A stretch of DNA of 32,333 bases from Desulfobacula sp. (GTDB taxonomy: Bacteria; Desulfobacterota; Desulfobacteria; Desulfobacterales; Desulfobacteraceae): contig JAQICW010000177.1 in NCBI GenBank assembly GCA_027858355.1, forward strand, positions 1-32,333, written 5' to 3'. Of the stretch, positions 8,493 through 17,210 are shown piece by piece. The position numbers and the translations under genes were made by a program. The notes beneath the pieces are model-generated. The model did no database searches. It was not told the origin of the DNA and saw only the letters and a program-made list of their open reading frames with translations. Each line of letters starts with the position of its first letter. The first letter of the stretch is position 1.

Positions 8493-9572
8493 TTAACTCT
8501 TATACTGTTCAAAGTCAACTGCGATTTCAACCAAGTCATCGGTTATCCCCATACTTTTAAACCTTTTAAGATAGCAAAACATACATGGGTAAACATAGGT
8601 AGTTTCTTGTTGAAAATTTGCTGAAACTGGTTGGTCAAGAGTAATAACACCCGGGTCAACCGAATTAACTAATTTGACCTCGGATAGCCCATTCACATGA
8701 TCAACCAAAATTACAAAATCAGCGCGATTATTCAAATTGTACATAAGCGCCAAATCATCATTTGTATTAATTATGAATGACCCTATGCTAACTGCAGTTG
8801 GATTTATTTTCTCGGTAAAAACTGGAACTCCAAACACTTTATCTTTCCCATAAGATATTTGGTTAAAGACTGTCCTTGCTCTCCCTTTACTAGCATCCGT
8901 TGTGAACCCAGTAGAGAACCAGCTGTCCACACTCAACGGCCGCCTTTGCTCATTTAGCCGCTTTGACGCAAAAATAGTTGATTGAAAGGTATACTTAACT
9001 TGAATACCAGAATCCCAATTCGGATCAAGGTCAAAAGGCAAAACTCGGATGCCAACAATATCAATTTCGTATTCTAATCCATCAATAGTTAATTTATAAG
9101 TGGTATCCTGGAGTGGTGGACCAACACTCAAAACCTCCAAAGGATAAACCAAATCACCAAAAACCGCAATTGTATTTGGTAACGGATCATACGTCAGTAC
9201 TGTTCCTTCTGGATTAGTAGCCAGGATACTGGTGACATTCACACTCCCAAATCGAGAGGCATTCCAAGTTTTAATAGCCCATTGAGTATCCTCAACAATA
9301 AACCCAACATCAATTAATAGTGGCTGAACCCAAACTCGTTCAAAAATAAATGAATCGCCATAATTCGATCCATACGCTCCAAGATGATTATATGACGGAG
9401 TAACAGGTTGTGATTCGCGTTGCCCAGGATGCATAACCACTTCACTAATATTAGCAATATCCGTAATAATTACACCACCCAATAGGGCAGTTCTATCAGC
9501 AGTTTGTGGGAAATCAGGTTGTGAGTCCATCACAATAGTTGCAGTATATATGCTTTGATTTGCAGTTCCCAT
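8493..9572 (-). CDS. Minor tail protein, unknown family
   Basis: A 359-residue, beta-rich protein starting at the ATG at 9572 behind GGAGGTAGG. It contains YGSNYGDSFIFERVWVQPLL, a Pro-rich middle, and a compact C-terminal segment YPCMFCYLKRFKSMGITDD that includes a C-x-x-C pair. Its place among the tail proteins between tape measure and hub makes a structural tail role very likely. I cannot name the family. The closing block (LVEIAVDFEQY) resembles those of tail proteins that form a beta-sandwich ring, but this is inference from pattern only. Confidence 0.6.
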   Translation of the reverse strand: MGTANQSIYTATIVMDSQPDFPQTADRTALLGGVIITDIANISEVVMHPGQRESQPVTPSYNHLGAYGSNYGDSFIFERVWVQPLLIDVGFIVEDTQWAIKTWNASRFGSVNVTSILATNPEGTVLTYDPLPNTIAVFGDLVYPLEVLSVGPPLQDTTYKLTIDGLEYEIDIVGIRVLPFDLDPNWDSGIQVKYTFQSTIFASKRLNEQRRPLSVDSWFSTGFTTDASKGRARTVFNQISYGKDKVFGVPVFTEKINPTAVSIGSFIINTNDDLALMYNLNNRADFVILVDHVNGLSEVKLVNSVDPGVITLDQPVSANFQQETTYVYPCMFCYLKRFKSMGITDDLVEIAVDFEQYKS

Positions 9573-9581
9573 CCTACCTCC

Positions 9582-10550
9582 TTATGCAGTCCTATACGCA
9601 ACCCAAATTTGCTTAGTTGAATTTACTCCTGGGTAACATTTATACTCCTCTGTCCCAAAATTAATGGTTTGCCCAATTGTTAAATTCGTTCCATTTATAA
9701 AAGCAAAAGGAGTTTTTCCTACTGGAAAATAAGTCAAACTAATTGGATCTTGAATAAATAAAGTTGCTTGAAACGCCAATCTCTTATCCGTAAAAGTATT
9801 AAAGAAAAGAAAATCATTCATTCTATTAAATGAGCCAGCTACATTGGTTGGAGAACTTGTTGCTCCAGGCCGAAAATTAGATAGCATTGTCCTCGGTTCA
9901 CCTTCAAAAATAACTCTGTATGAATCACCACAAAATGGAATATACCAACGCTCTGGGACGGCATCAATATTATACCATTGGGGGTCATAATAGTAATAGC
10001 TATACTCAACAGCATTGAGAAAAATCAAACCGTTTTCATAGCTCTCCCACGACTTGAAAAGCTCACAGGTTCCAAAAGTAAATGTAATGACTGACATACT
10101 TGTTACTTTTAGAGTCATCGAAATAAATTTTTCATTGCCGTACAAATACATTGAATCAAAAGTAGAAAGGGGCACACTAACCAGATTCGTATAACGAATT
10201 GGCGGATAAAGCGTATCCTGGCTTATTGGATGAGTATTAATATTTGGGTCATGATGCCGATCCGCCGACCTGGTAATGTAACTATACATTTTTGATTCAG
10301 CAGGATCGGAGGTCCCAGTTGGGACCGCTCGGATTCTATGCACCATTGCCTGATTCCCATACCCATTCGAAAACATCTGTAAATTTGTTTCGGTACCAGC
10401 TTTCCAACCAAAAGGGGTAGTAGTATCCCAATCGGATGAGGGCTCCCAATAGTCAATCGTCCACCCTTGAGCAATTGCAAATTGTCTTAACTTGTCAAGG
10501 GCACTCGATATTCCGCCCACACTATAATGAATTTGTTCATTGAGAATCAT
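9582..10550 (-). CDS. Minor tail protein, probable distant paralogue of its upstream neighbour
   Basis: 322 residues, starting at 10550 directly after a G-rich ribosome binding site. It is very aromatic (EYSYYYYDPQWYNIDAVPER). Its organisation matches the gene just upstream: an early helix ending in GW (LDKLRQFAIAQGW), a middle LQMFSNGYGN, then a beta hairpin block FISMTLKVTSMSVITFTFG, and a closing YKCYPGVNSTKQIWVAYR. The neighbour has GLLQTLLDWLAG..GW, ECILHNTGISG, RIVVCVKVQSNYESCYLGFG and YKIFQNVFRN in the same order. I take the two to be diverged duplicates forming part of the tail. Unlike its neighbour it has no poly-Thr tail. Confidence 0.6.
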   Translation of the reverse strand: MILNEQIHYSVGGISSALDKLRQFAIAQGWTIDYWEPSSDWDTTTPFGWKAGTETNLQMFSNGYGNQAMVHRIRAVPTGTSDPAESKMYSYITRSADRHHDPNINTHPISQDTLYPPIRYTNLVSVPLSTFDSMYLYGNEKFISMTLKVTSMSVITFTFGTCELFKSWESYENGLIFLNAVEYSYYYYDPQWYNIDAVPERWYIPFCGDSYRVIFEGEPRTMLSNFRPGATSSPTNVAGSFNRMNDFLFFNTFTDKRLAFQATLFIQDPISLTYFPVGKTPFAFINGTNLTIGQTINFGTEEYKCYPGVNSTKQIWVAYRTA

Positions 10551-10559
10551 CTTCCCCCC

Positions 10560-11564
10560 TTATACAGTAGTAGTAGTAGTGGTTGTCGTAGTGTAATCGG
10601 AAGTGGCCACCCCAAAAAAATCATCATAATCATTTCTAAATACATTTTGAAAAATCTTATATCTTAACTTACTTGGGCCATCAATTAAATCTTCTGCCTG
10701 CACTCCAACTCCAGCTATGTGAATAACTTGGTCCATTTCAAATAATACCGCTTTTGTTTCTTGATCGATGGCAGTAACAGGACTAACCAAAACCTCTTTA
10801 TGACTGGGAGTCTCTGTTATAATCCCGGAAGCATGCCAATCCCGTTTTGGATGAATTTTGCAATCCGTATAATGATCGATATTACACCAAGAATTATCTG
10901 GACGTACCACCAATTTATTATTCCCATTGGAAAAAGAAGAATCGGAGTCATCCACAATTGAATGATGGTATCCAGACGTGCTCGAAAAAGGTAAATTCCC
11001 CCACGCTGAACCTTTAATTAACAACGGATACGGGTAATCAGCCGGATTACCAAATCGATCACCAAACCCTAAATAACAACTTTCATAATTGGATTGGACC
11101 TTGACGCATACCACAATTCTTTGAGGGTCAGCATAAAACCAATAATACATAGTATCATCAGTTAATGGCAGCATTGGTAATTGTGTAAAATGCTCCCAGG
11201 TGGCATCATAGGCATCTCTTCCGTGTTGATCTGCAGATACATTCCAATACTGATCCGCCACATAAGTTGTATACCCAGTCAAATCCCAAGCATGCGCCCC
11301 ACCTGCTGGATACTTCCATTCTCGGATTCCAACTAATACATTTTCAAGTCCGGATATCCCGGTATTATGTAATATGCATTCCTGACAAGTACTTCCGAAT
11401 GGTTCTGTCCAAGCGCTTCGATTACTATCCCTGGTATTCCTTTTATACTTAACGGACCAACCCACAGAAGCTGCCGAACCAGCCAACCAATCCAAAAGAG
11501 TCTGAAGAAGCCCGGTTGCTCCTGAAAATGCAGTGACTGTCCCTTCTGTTACTAAACCTCTCAT
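10560..11564 (-). CDS. Minor tail protein with poly-Thr tail
   Basis: A 334-residue virion-type protein immediately downstream of the tape measure gene (12-base gap), start ATG 11564 behind AAGGAG. It shares its layout with the next gene (see that entry for the matching blocks). The notable part is the end: after SDY come nine Thr codons (ACT, ACC, ACA and ACG mixed) and a final Val. The same kind of tail is found on three other structural proteins in this window. The family is not recognised; position right after the tape measure suggests the distal tail or tip base. Confidence 0.65.
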   Translation of the reverse strand: MRGLVTEGTVTAFSGATGLLQTLLDWLAGSAASVGWSVKYKRNTRDSNRSAWTEPFGSTCQECILHNTGISGLENVLVGIREWKYPAGGAHAWDLTGYTTYVADQYWNVSADQHGRDAYDATWEHFTQLPMLPLTDDTMYYWFYADPQRIVVCVKVQSNYESCYLGFGDRFGNPADYPYPLLIKGSAWGNLPFSSTSGYHHSIVDDSDSSFSNGNNKLVVRPDNSWCNIDHYTDCKIHPKRDWHASGIITETPSHKEVLVSPVTAIDQETKAVLFEMDQVIHIAGVGVQAEDLIDGPSKLRYKIFQNVFRNDYDDFFGVATSDYTTTTTTTTTV

Positions 11565-11576
11565 GATAATGGCTCC

Positions 11577-14500
11577 TTACGATTCTGTTAACATTTGTTT
11601 AACTTCGAAAATATTTTCAGACATTATATTTAATATACTTCGTTTGCCAGGTTCAGAAGCGGTGTACTGCTCAAAAACTGTTGGGTCTAATACATTTACA
11701 ATTGTGGTAGCTTGATCTTTCTGAGTAGAAGGTGACCCAGAAGAAGCAGTAACTCCCCCACCAGAAGCAAATGCAGCCCTACCATATCTAACCCCGGGTG
11801 ATCGTGCTCCCATTCGAAAACCAGACAAAGCTTCCTTTGGAATGCTCATATTCCTGATTGCCTCCATTCGATCTTTACCATAGTACTGAACTGCGTCAAC
11901 CGGTTGCATAAACTCCCCAGCAGTTGCCCGGATATTGATATTATCAGCAGACTTAGTAGGGGATGATCCTTCTACTTCACCACCCGTTGCAAGTCCCTGA
12001 CTCAAGATCGTCCCAATCTGGACTGCGCCGGCTGCAGCCACTATAGCCCCGGTCACAATTCCATATAAACCACCCTGCGCAATTGCCTTTGTAACGCCTT
12101 GCGCAATATTAATGGTAGCCTCGGCCACCGCCGCCCCTTTTGCTGCGTAAAACAGGGCTTTATTCTTCTTGCCAGTCAATTCGTATAATTGCTCAAATAT
12201 CTGAGTGGTCCCTGCTGCCATCTGTTTAACGGTATCTAATTTGTATGCAGTCGCCCGAACTTGTTGGTCAACTGCCAATTGAGCTTTCTCAGCCTGCTGC
12301 ACCTCAAGTTGATCTTCAACCGCTTTTTTCTGTTCCTGAAAAGCTAATTCAATTTCTAATTCGGATGCTTTTGCTTGACGGAGGGCTTCGAGCTTAGCCT
12401 CATGAAATTCATTAACTATGTCTAATTCAGAATTTTGTTTGGTTTGGAGGTCAGCCAATTCTTTGGCAAATGCCGTATCAAGGGTAGTTCCTCCTTCTTC
12501 CAGAATGCGTGCCTTTTGATCTTGGTAAGCCTTCTCTGCTTTTATTTTTAGTTTTGCTAAATTTTCGGTTTTCTTTAATGCATCAGCATCCAGTTTAGCC
12601 TGTTCACCGGCTTTCTCAGTCTCAAGTGAAATGGTATCTGCTACAAGCTTTTGATCAAGGGCAAATATCTGAGCATTCAGAATAGCCTTTTTACTCACAT
12701 CGGTTTCGTTAGCAAATTTGTTTTGCAGGATTGCCAATTCTTGACCAGTCCTCTTTTTTATGACTTCAAGTCGTTGAGCATAATACCCATCCAATTGGAT
12801 AATACCGGCAGCGTAATCCTGCTCAATCTTTTGTGCCTGAATATCCAACTCAGCATTCAACCGAATCATCGCTGCTTTTAATTGAGAGGCCATACTGGCT
12901 ACTGGTAAAATCTTTTCCGGAATATCTTCCTCATCAGCACCCTTTCCAATTGCTTCAAAAACCTTTTTGGCTTCGTCAGCTACTTCTTTTCTTTGTTTCT
13001 GGTCAATCTTAAATAAATGAAGGGGTTTTGGGTCTTCATAAATCCCAAGGAACTTATCCACAGTACCCTGAAATCTAAGAAGCTCTTCTTTGGCAGCTTT
13101 GGTATTGCCGGCAGCGGCTGCCAACACGATATTACTCAGGTTTGCCAAAATGTTGAATGCCTGAACAACCTTTTTAATAGCAAATCCAACACCCTTCAAA
13201 ACATCAATGGCTGCATCTCCCCAACCGTCAAAATCACCATTTTGTTTCATTTGGATAATTGCAATTTCCAAATCACCAATTGTTTCTCTGAAGACTTTAA
13301 GGAATTCAATCACCTCTGGTCCAAGGGCTTCACCTACACTAATTCTAAACGCTTCAAATGCTGAAATGGTTTTTCTAATCTGTCCACCAATACCGGCTTC
13401 CATCTGGGCTGCAATCTCTTCAGCGGTCCCTCCTGCGTTCTTCAGTTTACCCACCATGTCATCCATGGCGTCTGATCCCTGATTTAATAATGCAGCCATG
13501 CCAGGGCCGGCACGCAACCCGAATAACCTTAACGCCTCATCCCCACGGAGTCCAGCGGTTTCCAATTGTTCGATAATTTTACGGAAGCCAATAAAATCAC
13601 CAGCAGAATCCTTGATTTGGAGGGATACCCCTCCCATCCTTTCAGTTAATTGCTGCATCAATTCTTTTTCTTTAGCAGTTGGAGAAAGGAGCGCATCAAT
13701 TGCTCCTTTTAAAGCGGTGCCAGCCATAGAGTTACCACAAAAAATAGATTTTCCATTTCGTTGGACGAATAAGACATGATTAGGTACCTCAGCGCAATAA
13801 ACATAACCAACATAATCAACCCATTTCTGACCAAGATCATTCTCTTCTATTTTTAATTTTTTCCCATGTACTGTATTCGGATTGTATGTACTTGGATCAT
13901 AGTAAGGATTTAATTGTTTTTTATTAACCGTGATAACAAAACCATCTCTTTTTGCAGAAGTGGAATTCCCTTCAATTTTAAGTTTTTTTCCTTTTTTCGT
14001 TTTAATTGAAACTGTGGGATTCCAACCAATTTTTAAAATTATTTCGGAAAAATCATTAATCAGTTTTTCATAAGAAGAATAAATAGCTCCATTACAATCA
14101 CCATCACCATCTACTATGGAATCATAAAAGATTTTTAACTGCCTGGCAGAGCACTCCTTAATATAATCAGGGACGACTTTATCTTTTTTAAGTCTACCAA
14201 ACTGAAGTAAATGCGCGTACAATTGTTGATTATTAATTTTATAACGAATTCCATCAATATGGTAAGCGAGACCTAATTTATTTAAAACGACCTCAATCTT
14301 ACTTCTGATATCCTTTTTCTTCTGAGAAATAATAACAGTATAATTCCCGTTAGAAACTTTGGGTAAAGATCCATCAGTAATAAATAAACCATAAAAACAT
14401 AACCAATCATCCATTAAGAAAGATACTTCTTTTTTAAAACAACCACCATTATCTGTAAATTCTGGTATATTTAATAAAGGAGTTTCTTTCCCTTTCCAAA

Positions 14501-15467
14501 TACCTGATTTAATGAACTGTGCCTTTTTATTGTAAATATCCTGGGCAGCAACTAACTCATAATCTTTATTACTTCCCAATTTCACATACATATTATGATG
14601 CTGGGTAACCTTTAAATCAATGTGCTTCGTTTTGATTTGTAGCATTTTTTCATTAACGGCGTACTTATACATCCCGGAAGCCTTTTGATACTCAATTTCG
14701 TGCGTCTTAGGATTAAGAGTAGCGTACTCATCTTCGATTGTGGCATCTGGCCAATAGACAAAGCCCCGTTTAGTCAAAACCTTCGTCTTTTCATCATAAC
14801 AACCCTTGATACCAGCTGTACCCAAAAGACCAATAGCACCTACAAGATCCTCAAAATCTGATCCAACACCTTTCGCAATTGGACCCACCATTTTAAATGC
14901 TTCACCAATCTCAACTAAATTAACATTGGATGATGTGAAGGTCTTGACCAAGACATCATTAACATCAGATAGTTGTTCTACTTCCAAACCAAATGCTGAT
15001 AACACATTGGTTGCAATATCTGCAGCCTGACCAAGATCCAAGGAGCCAGCAGCAGCCAAATTAAGAACACCAGGAAGGGCAGCTGTTGCTTCGGTTGCTT
15101 CAAATCCAGCCATCCCCAAGAAGCGAAGAGCTTTGGCAGCGTTTGAAGCAGTATACCGAGTCTCACGGCCCATTTCCTTTGCAGCGGCAGTCATCTTATC
15201 CATCTCTACTGCTGTTGCGGAGGTCACTGCGCCTGCTGCCCGCATATTATCGTCAAAGTCAGCAAACACTTTAACGGCTCCACCAAGAAAAGCTCCGCCG
15301 GCAATCAAAGCGCCAATTCCTGCTAGTTGGGCATAGAAACCTTTCATACTTTTGGCAGCACCTTTTGTATTCTTTGAAACTTTTCCAAGATCACCATTAA
15401 GATTTTTAAGACCACGTTTAGCTGCATTCTTGAATGATACCCGGATATTCATATTTTCGGTGGTCAT
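11577..15467 (-). CDS. Tail tape measure protein interrupted by an intein
   Basis: A 1296-codon gene for the protein that sets tail length; about 939 residues remain after removal of the 357-residue intein (residues 223-579). The N-terminal part has a hydrophobic segment (residues 49-69) and the TMP core sequence MAGFEATEATAALPGVLNLA. The intein falls inside the highly conserved GIKG/SMAGTALKG motif of this family. Downstream come an alpha-helical region, a long charged coiled coil (about residues 860-1080) and a Gly/Ala-rich hydrophobic block (about 1105-1155, AQGGLYGIVTGAIVAAAGAV). The ATG at 15467 lies behind AGGAG, which overlaps the end of the chaperone frameshift extension. Both the position and the motif make the call secure. 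Without splicing the protein should be non-functional, so splicing may gate tail assembly. Confidence 0.93.
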   Translation of the reverse strand: MTTENMNIRVSFKNAAKRGLKNLNGDLGKVSKNTKGAAKSMKGFYAQLAGIGALIAGGAFLGGAVKVFADFDDNMRAAGAVTSATAVEMDKMTAAAKEMGRETRYTASNAAKALRFLGMAGFEATEATAALPGVLNLAAAGSLDLGQAADIATNVLSAFGLEVEQLSDVNDVLVKTFTSSNVNLVEIGEAFKMVGPIAKGVGSDFEDLVGAIGLLGTAGIKGCYDEKTKVLTKRGFVYWPDATIEDEYATLNPKTHEIEYQKASGMYKYAVNEKMLQIKTKHIDLKVTQHHNMYVKLGSNKDYELVAAQDIYNKKAQFIKSGIWKGKETPLLNIPEFTDNGGCFKKEVSFLMDDWLCFYGLFITDGSLPKVSNGNYTVIISQKKKDIRSKIEVVLNKLGLAYHIDGIRYKINNQQLYAHLLQFGRLKKDKVVPDYIKECSARQLKIFYDSIVDGDGDCNGAIYSSYEKLINDFSEIILKIGWNPTVSIKTKKGKKLKIEGNSTSAKRDGFVITVNKKQLNPYYDPSTYNPNTVHGKKLKIEENDLGQKWVDYVGYVYCAEVPNHVLFVQRNGKSIFCGNSMAGTALKGAIDALLSPTAKEKELMQQLTERMGGVSLQIKDSAGDFIGFRKIIEQLETAGLRGDEALRLFGLRAGPGMAALLNQGSDAMDDMVGKLKNAGGTAEEIAAQMEAGIGGQIRKTISAFEAFRISVGEALGPEVIEFLKVFRETIGDLEIAIIQMKQNGDFDGWGDAAIDVLKGVGFAIKKVVQAFNILANLSNIVLAAAAGNTKAAKEELLRFQGTVDKFLGIYEDPKPLHLFKIDQKQRKEVADEAKKVFEAIGKGADEEDIPEKILPVASMASQLKAAMIRLNAELDIQAQKIEQDYAAGIIQLDGYYAQRLEVIKKRTGQELAILQNKFANETDVSKKAILNAQIFALDQKLVADTISLETEKAGEQAKLDADALKKTENLAKLKIKAEKAYQDQKARILEEGGTTLDTAFAKELADLQTKQNSELDIVNEFHEAKLEALRQAKASELEIELAFQEQKKAVEDQLEVQQAEKAQLAVDQQVRATAYKLDTVKQMAAGTTQIFEQLYELTGKKNKALFYAAKGAAVAEATINIAQGVTKAIAQGGLYGIVTGAIVAAAGAVQIGTILSQGLATGGEVEGSSPTKSADNINIRATAGEFMQPVDAVQYYGKDRMEAIRNMSIPKEALSGFRMGARSPGVRYGRAAFASGGGVTASSGSPSTQKDQATTIVNVLDPTVFEQYTASEPGKRSILNIMSENIFEVKQMLTES
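13731..14801 (-). mobile_element. Intein with LAGLIDADG-type homing endonuclease
   Basis: An in-frame 357-residue insertion in the tape measure protein. It begins with Cys1 (CYDEKTKVLTKRGF, block A). Block B is LKVTQHHNMYVK (a T-x-x-H pattern). Two dodecapeptide endonuclease motifs follow, LCFYGLFITDGSL (about residues 134-146) and IFYDSIVDGDGD (about 224-235), then block F (YVYCAEVPNHVLFV) and the C-terminal junction SIFCGN before a Ser +1 residue. Joining the flanks gives GIKG-SMAGTALKG, a normal tape-measure motif. The penultimate residue is Gly rather than the usual His, which some active inteins tolerate. The acidic residues of both endonuclease motifs are present, so the endonuclease may be active. 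It is Lys/Asn-rich compared with its host protein, in keeping with independent acquisition. Confidence 0.93.
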
Positions 15468-15472
15468 TTCTT

Positions 15473-16098
15473 TTATCTCCTTTTAATGAACTGACCCCAC
15501 TGCCTCTCGTTTGCTAACCTGGCAGTCCTTACGGCAATGGCTATGTCTTTCCTGAGTCCACTTGAAATGAACTGATGCTCATTCAGGGCTGCTACATAAA
15601 AAGAATAGCCATAGTTTAACGCCTGGGTATGCCCGGCTTCGATCAAATGACAAACATCTCGGAAAAGCTTGAAAAAGCCCGTTCCAGAATCCCCTTGAAC
15701 GCCTGCAGAATTTTCAGCGTTCTTAGAAGGTCTAAAAAATCCTGGTTCACCTCCTGGAACTCTTGGAAAAGTACTCTCACTTCTGACGGAGATAATTTTT
15801 TGAGGTCATCCATGGTAAAATCACAAGTCATTTCCATTATACTTTTAACCTCAGTTGCCATATCAGTCAACTGGCCCATAAGACTCTTTTCAGGGGCAGG
15901 TTCCGCCGATTCCTCGCCGTTTTGCTCTTTCTTGATAGCAGGGGCCACCGAACCGTCTTCCTTCTTAAAAAAGGCATTGCTTTGGCTCAGATCGAGAATA
16001 TTCTGAATCGTCAATTCTTTTACTGTAAAAGCTTTAACAATCGAATCTGCATCTCCCACTGGATCAAGTGTTATTTTAACGGTTTTCATTTTTCGCAT
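15473..16098 (-). CDS. Tail assembly chaperone, -1 frameshift long form
   Basis: This entry is the gpGT-like fusion: the first 122 residues of the short form followed by about 86 residues read in the -1 frame, 208 in all. The -1 frame is open from upstream of the slippery site through to TAA at 15473-15475, where it stops in the tape measure ribosome binding site. The extension reads RPSKNAENSAGVQGD and later HLIEAGHTQALNYGYSFYVA and KDIAIAVRTARLANERQWG, which looks like real protein: balanced composition, with an amphipathic helix. It has no start codon or ribosome binding site of its own that I can see. In lambda-type phages the long form binds the tape measure; that role is inferred here. 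Confidence 0.78.
15643..16098 (-). CDS. Tail assembly chaperone, short form
   Basis: A 151-residue product, TAC1, made without frameshifting. It lies between the tail tube and tape measure genes, the invariable place of lambda gpG-like chaperones. It is acidic and helical with a Lys-Val opening (MKTVKITLDPVGDADSIVKA) and a middle linker rich in Glu and Pro. A second, better ATG (codon 4) is possible, but AAAGGA lies at a usable distance from the ATG at 16098. The chaperones coat the tape measure protein before tail tube polymerisation. The family is identified by position and by the frameshift, not by a conserved motif. Confidence 0.8.
   Translation of the reverse strand: MRKMKTVKITLDPVGDADSIVKAFTVKELTIQNILDLSQSNAFFKKEDGSVAPAIKKEQNGEESAEPAPEKSLMGQLTDMATEVKSIMEMTCDFTMDDLKKLSPSEVRVLFQEFQEVNQDFLDLLRTLKILQAFKGILERAFSSFSEMFVI
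15733..15739 (-). promoter_or_regulatory. -1 ribosomal frameshift slippery heptamer T TTT TTA
   Basis: On the minus strand the chaperone codons GAT TTT TTA (residues 120-122) contain T TTT TTA in the correct zero frame (X XXY YYZ). It allows perfect re-pairing of the P-site Phe tRNA and two of three bases for the A-site Leu tRNA. It is followed by 87 open -1 codons including the stop. I did not fold the downstream sequence, so a stimulatory stem or pseudoknot is not shown. Confidence 0.75.
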
Positions 16099-16134
16099 TT
16101 GATCAATCCTTTCCCTAACTATTCAGTTAAGGTA

Positions 16135-16758
16135 TTAAACGGTAGTAGTGGTTGTTGTTGAGGTGGTAGTCGTAGTAACGAATTTGTAATCAAAATACGG
16201 GCTCGCCGCATGATTTGCAGAATCCGCCAGACCTTCACCAAGGTACGTCATTGTCAGGTACTCATCTCCGATCAACTGGAAAGGACCATTCGGCTTAATC
16301 GTTACCTTCCTGAAATAGGAATTGGCATTTGGGCCGATGGGATTATTCCCAATGAAGACAACTGCATATTCTTTGCCGGCACCGGACAATCCAGCAATAA
16401 TGCCACTAGTCGCATCCAATTCGCCTAACAGAAACATGTTCAGATTGACAGCAGCAATCTCATCCAAAGAAAAGTTGAGATTATATTCAAGGGTTGTGAT
16501 GGGGTTAAAATCTTTAAAGTTAAGTCCAGACCGGCTTGATATATGGGGACGATTTTCAGTCACCGGCTCAATATCAAAACTGGGGGCATTCCCAACATCC
16601 ACAAAATCACCAAGTTCCTCTATGATGTCTTTTGCTGTAGGGTATTGAGAAGGTGCTGTTCCTGGATAAGTAGGAGGGGTATCCCCACTCCAAGGAGCGA
16701 TATACATGATACCTCTACCGGAGGGGACATAATTACCGGTACTATGGGGAGCTGTCAT
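16135..16758 (-). CDS. Major tail tube protein with poly-Thr tail
   Basis: A 207-residue tail tube subunit. It sits between the tail terminator and the tail chaperones, and has the usual size and make-up: an N-terminal flexible arm, then repeated beta strands (FDIEPVTENRPHISSRSGLN, TTLEYNLNFSLDEIAAVNLN). The final segment is FVTTTTTSTTTTTTV: 11 Thr broken by one Ser, then Val. The codons vary (ACT, ACC, ACA, ACG), so the tract is not a simple trinucleotide expansion. Because the tube is made of hundreds of subunits, this tail would be displayed many times on or in the tail. The start at 16758 has GGAGG at a good spacing. Confidence 0.85.
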   Translation of the reverse strand: MTAPHSTGNYVPSGRGIMYIAPWSGDTPPTYPGTAPSQYPTAKDIIEELGDFVDVGNAPSFDIEPVTENRPHISSRSGLNFKDFNPITTLEYNLNFSLDEIAAVNLNMFLLGELDATSGIIAGLSGAGKEYAVVFIGNNPIGPNANSYFRKVTIKPNGPFQLIGDEYLTMTYLGEGLADSANHAASPYFDYKFVTTTTTSTTTTTTV

Positions 16759-16760
16759 TT

Positions 16761-17210
16761 TTAAATTCCTCCAATGCTATGCACATATTTATGAATAGCG
16801 GTTAATTGGAACGCCGCAAATGGGTCCCATATATTGGTGTTTTCAACGATTTTAATAGTGGTTTCGTAGCAGAGCTTTCCTCGAGTCTGATCGGTGTATA
16901 AAATGGCAAATAGACTATCTGCCAGATCAGAGATTTGTGAATCGATATCTTCATTAACTTGAAGGTAGGTAAAGACATCCACTTTCAAGGTGCTCCTGAG
17001 CTGGTCAACCGCAGGCTGTCTTCCAGAATGTTTCTCATCTGGGATAGGGAGTCTTCCCACGACTGCACAAACAGGGAATTGCGTTTGAGCAAATTCCATT
17101 AAAACAGAATGCTGGGGTTGTTTTCGTATTGGAGTTTTAATCCCACTCACGGAACGCACCAAAGCTAAGTCTGCCAAAATGATTTGTTCTCTCTTACTGT
17201 TTGCAGCCAT
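16761..17210 (-). CDS. Tail terminator (neck) protein
   Basis: 149 residues. It follows the head-tail connector genes and precedes the tube gene, the standard place of the lambda gpU-like tail terminator that caps the tube. The sequence fits a small alpha/beta fold (VFTYLQVNEDIDSQISDLAD, then LCYETTIKIVENTNIWDPFA) with an N-terminal helix (SKREQIILADLALVRSV). The start overlaps the stop of the preceding gene by one base. No enzymatic motif is present. The identification rests on size, order and composition rather than on a unique motif. Confidence 0.65.
   Translation of the reverse strand: MAANSKREQIILADLALVRSVSGIKTPIRKQPQHSVLMEFAQTQFPVCAVVGRLPIPDEKHSGRQPAVDQLRSTLKVDVFTYLQVNEDIDSQISDLADSLFAILYTDQTRGKLCYETTIKIVENTNIWDPFAAFQLTAIHKYVHSIGGI

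Noticed and set aside
15690..15710. Alternative slippery run of T residues (C TTT TTC) nearer the chaperone stop
   Set aside because: In the zero frame it reads GCT TTT TCA, which does not fit X XXY YYZ; the upstream T TTT TTA does.
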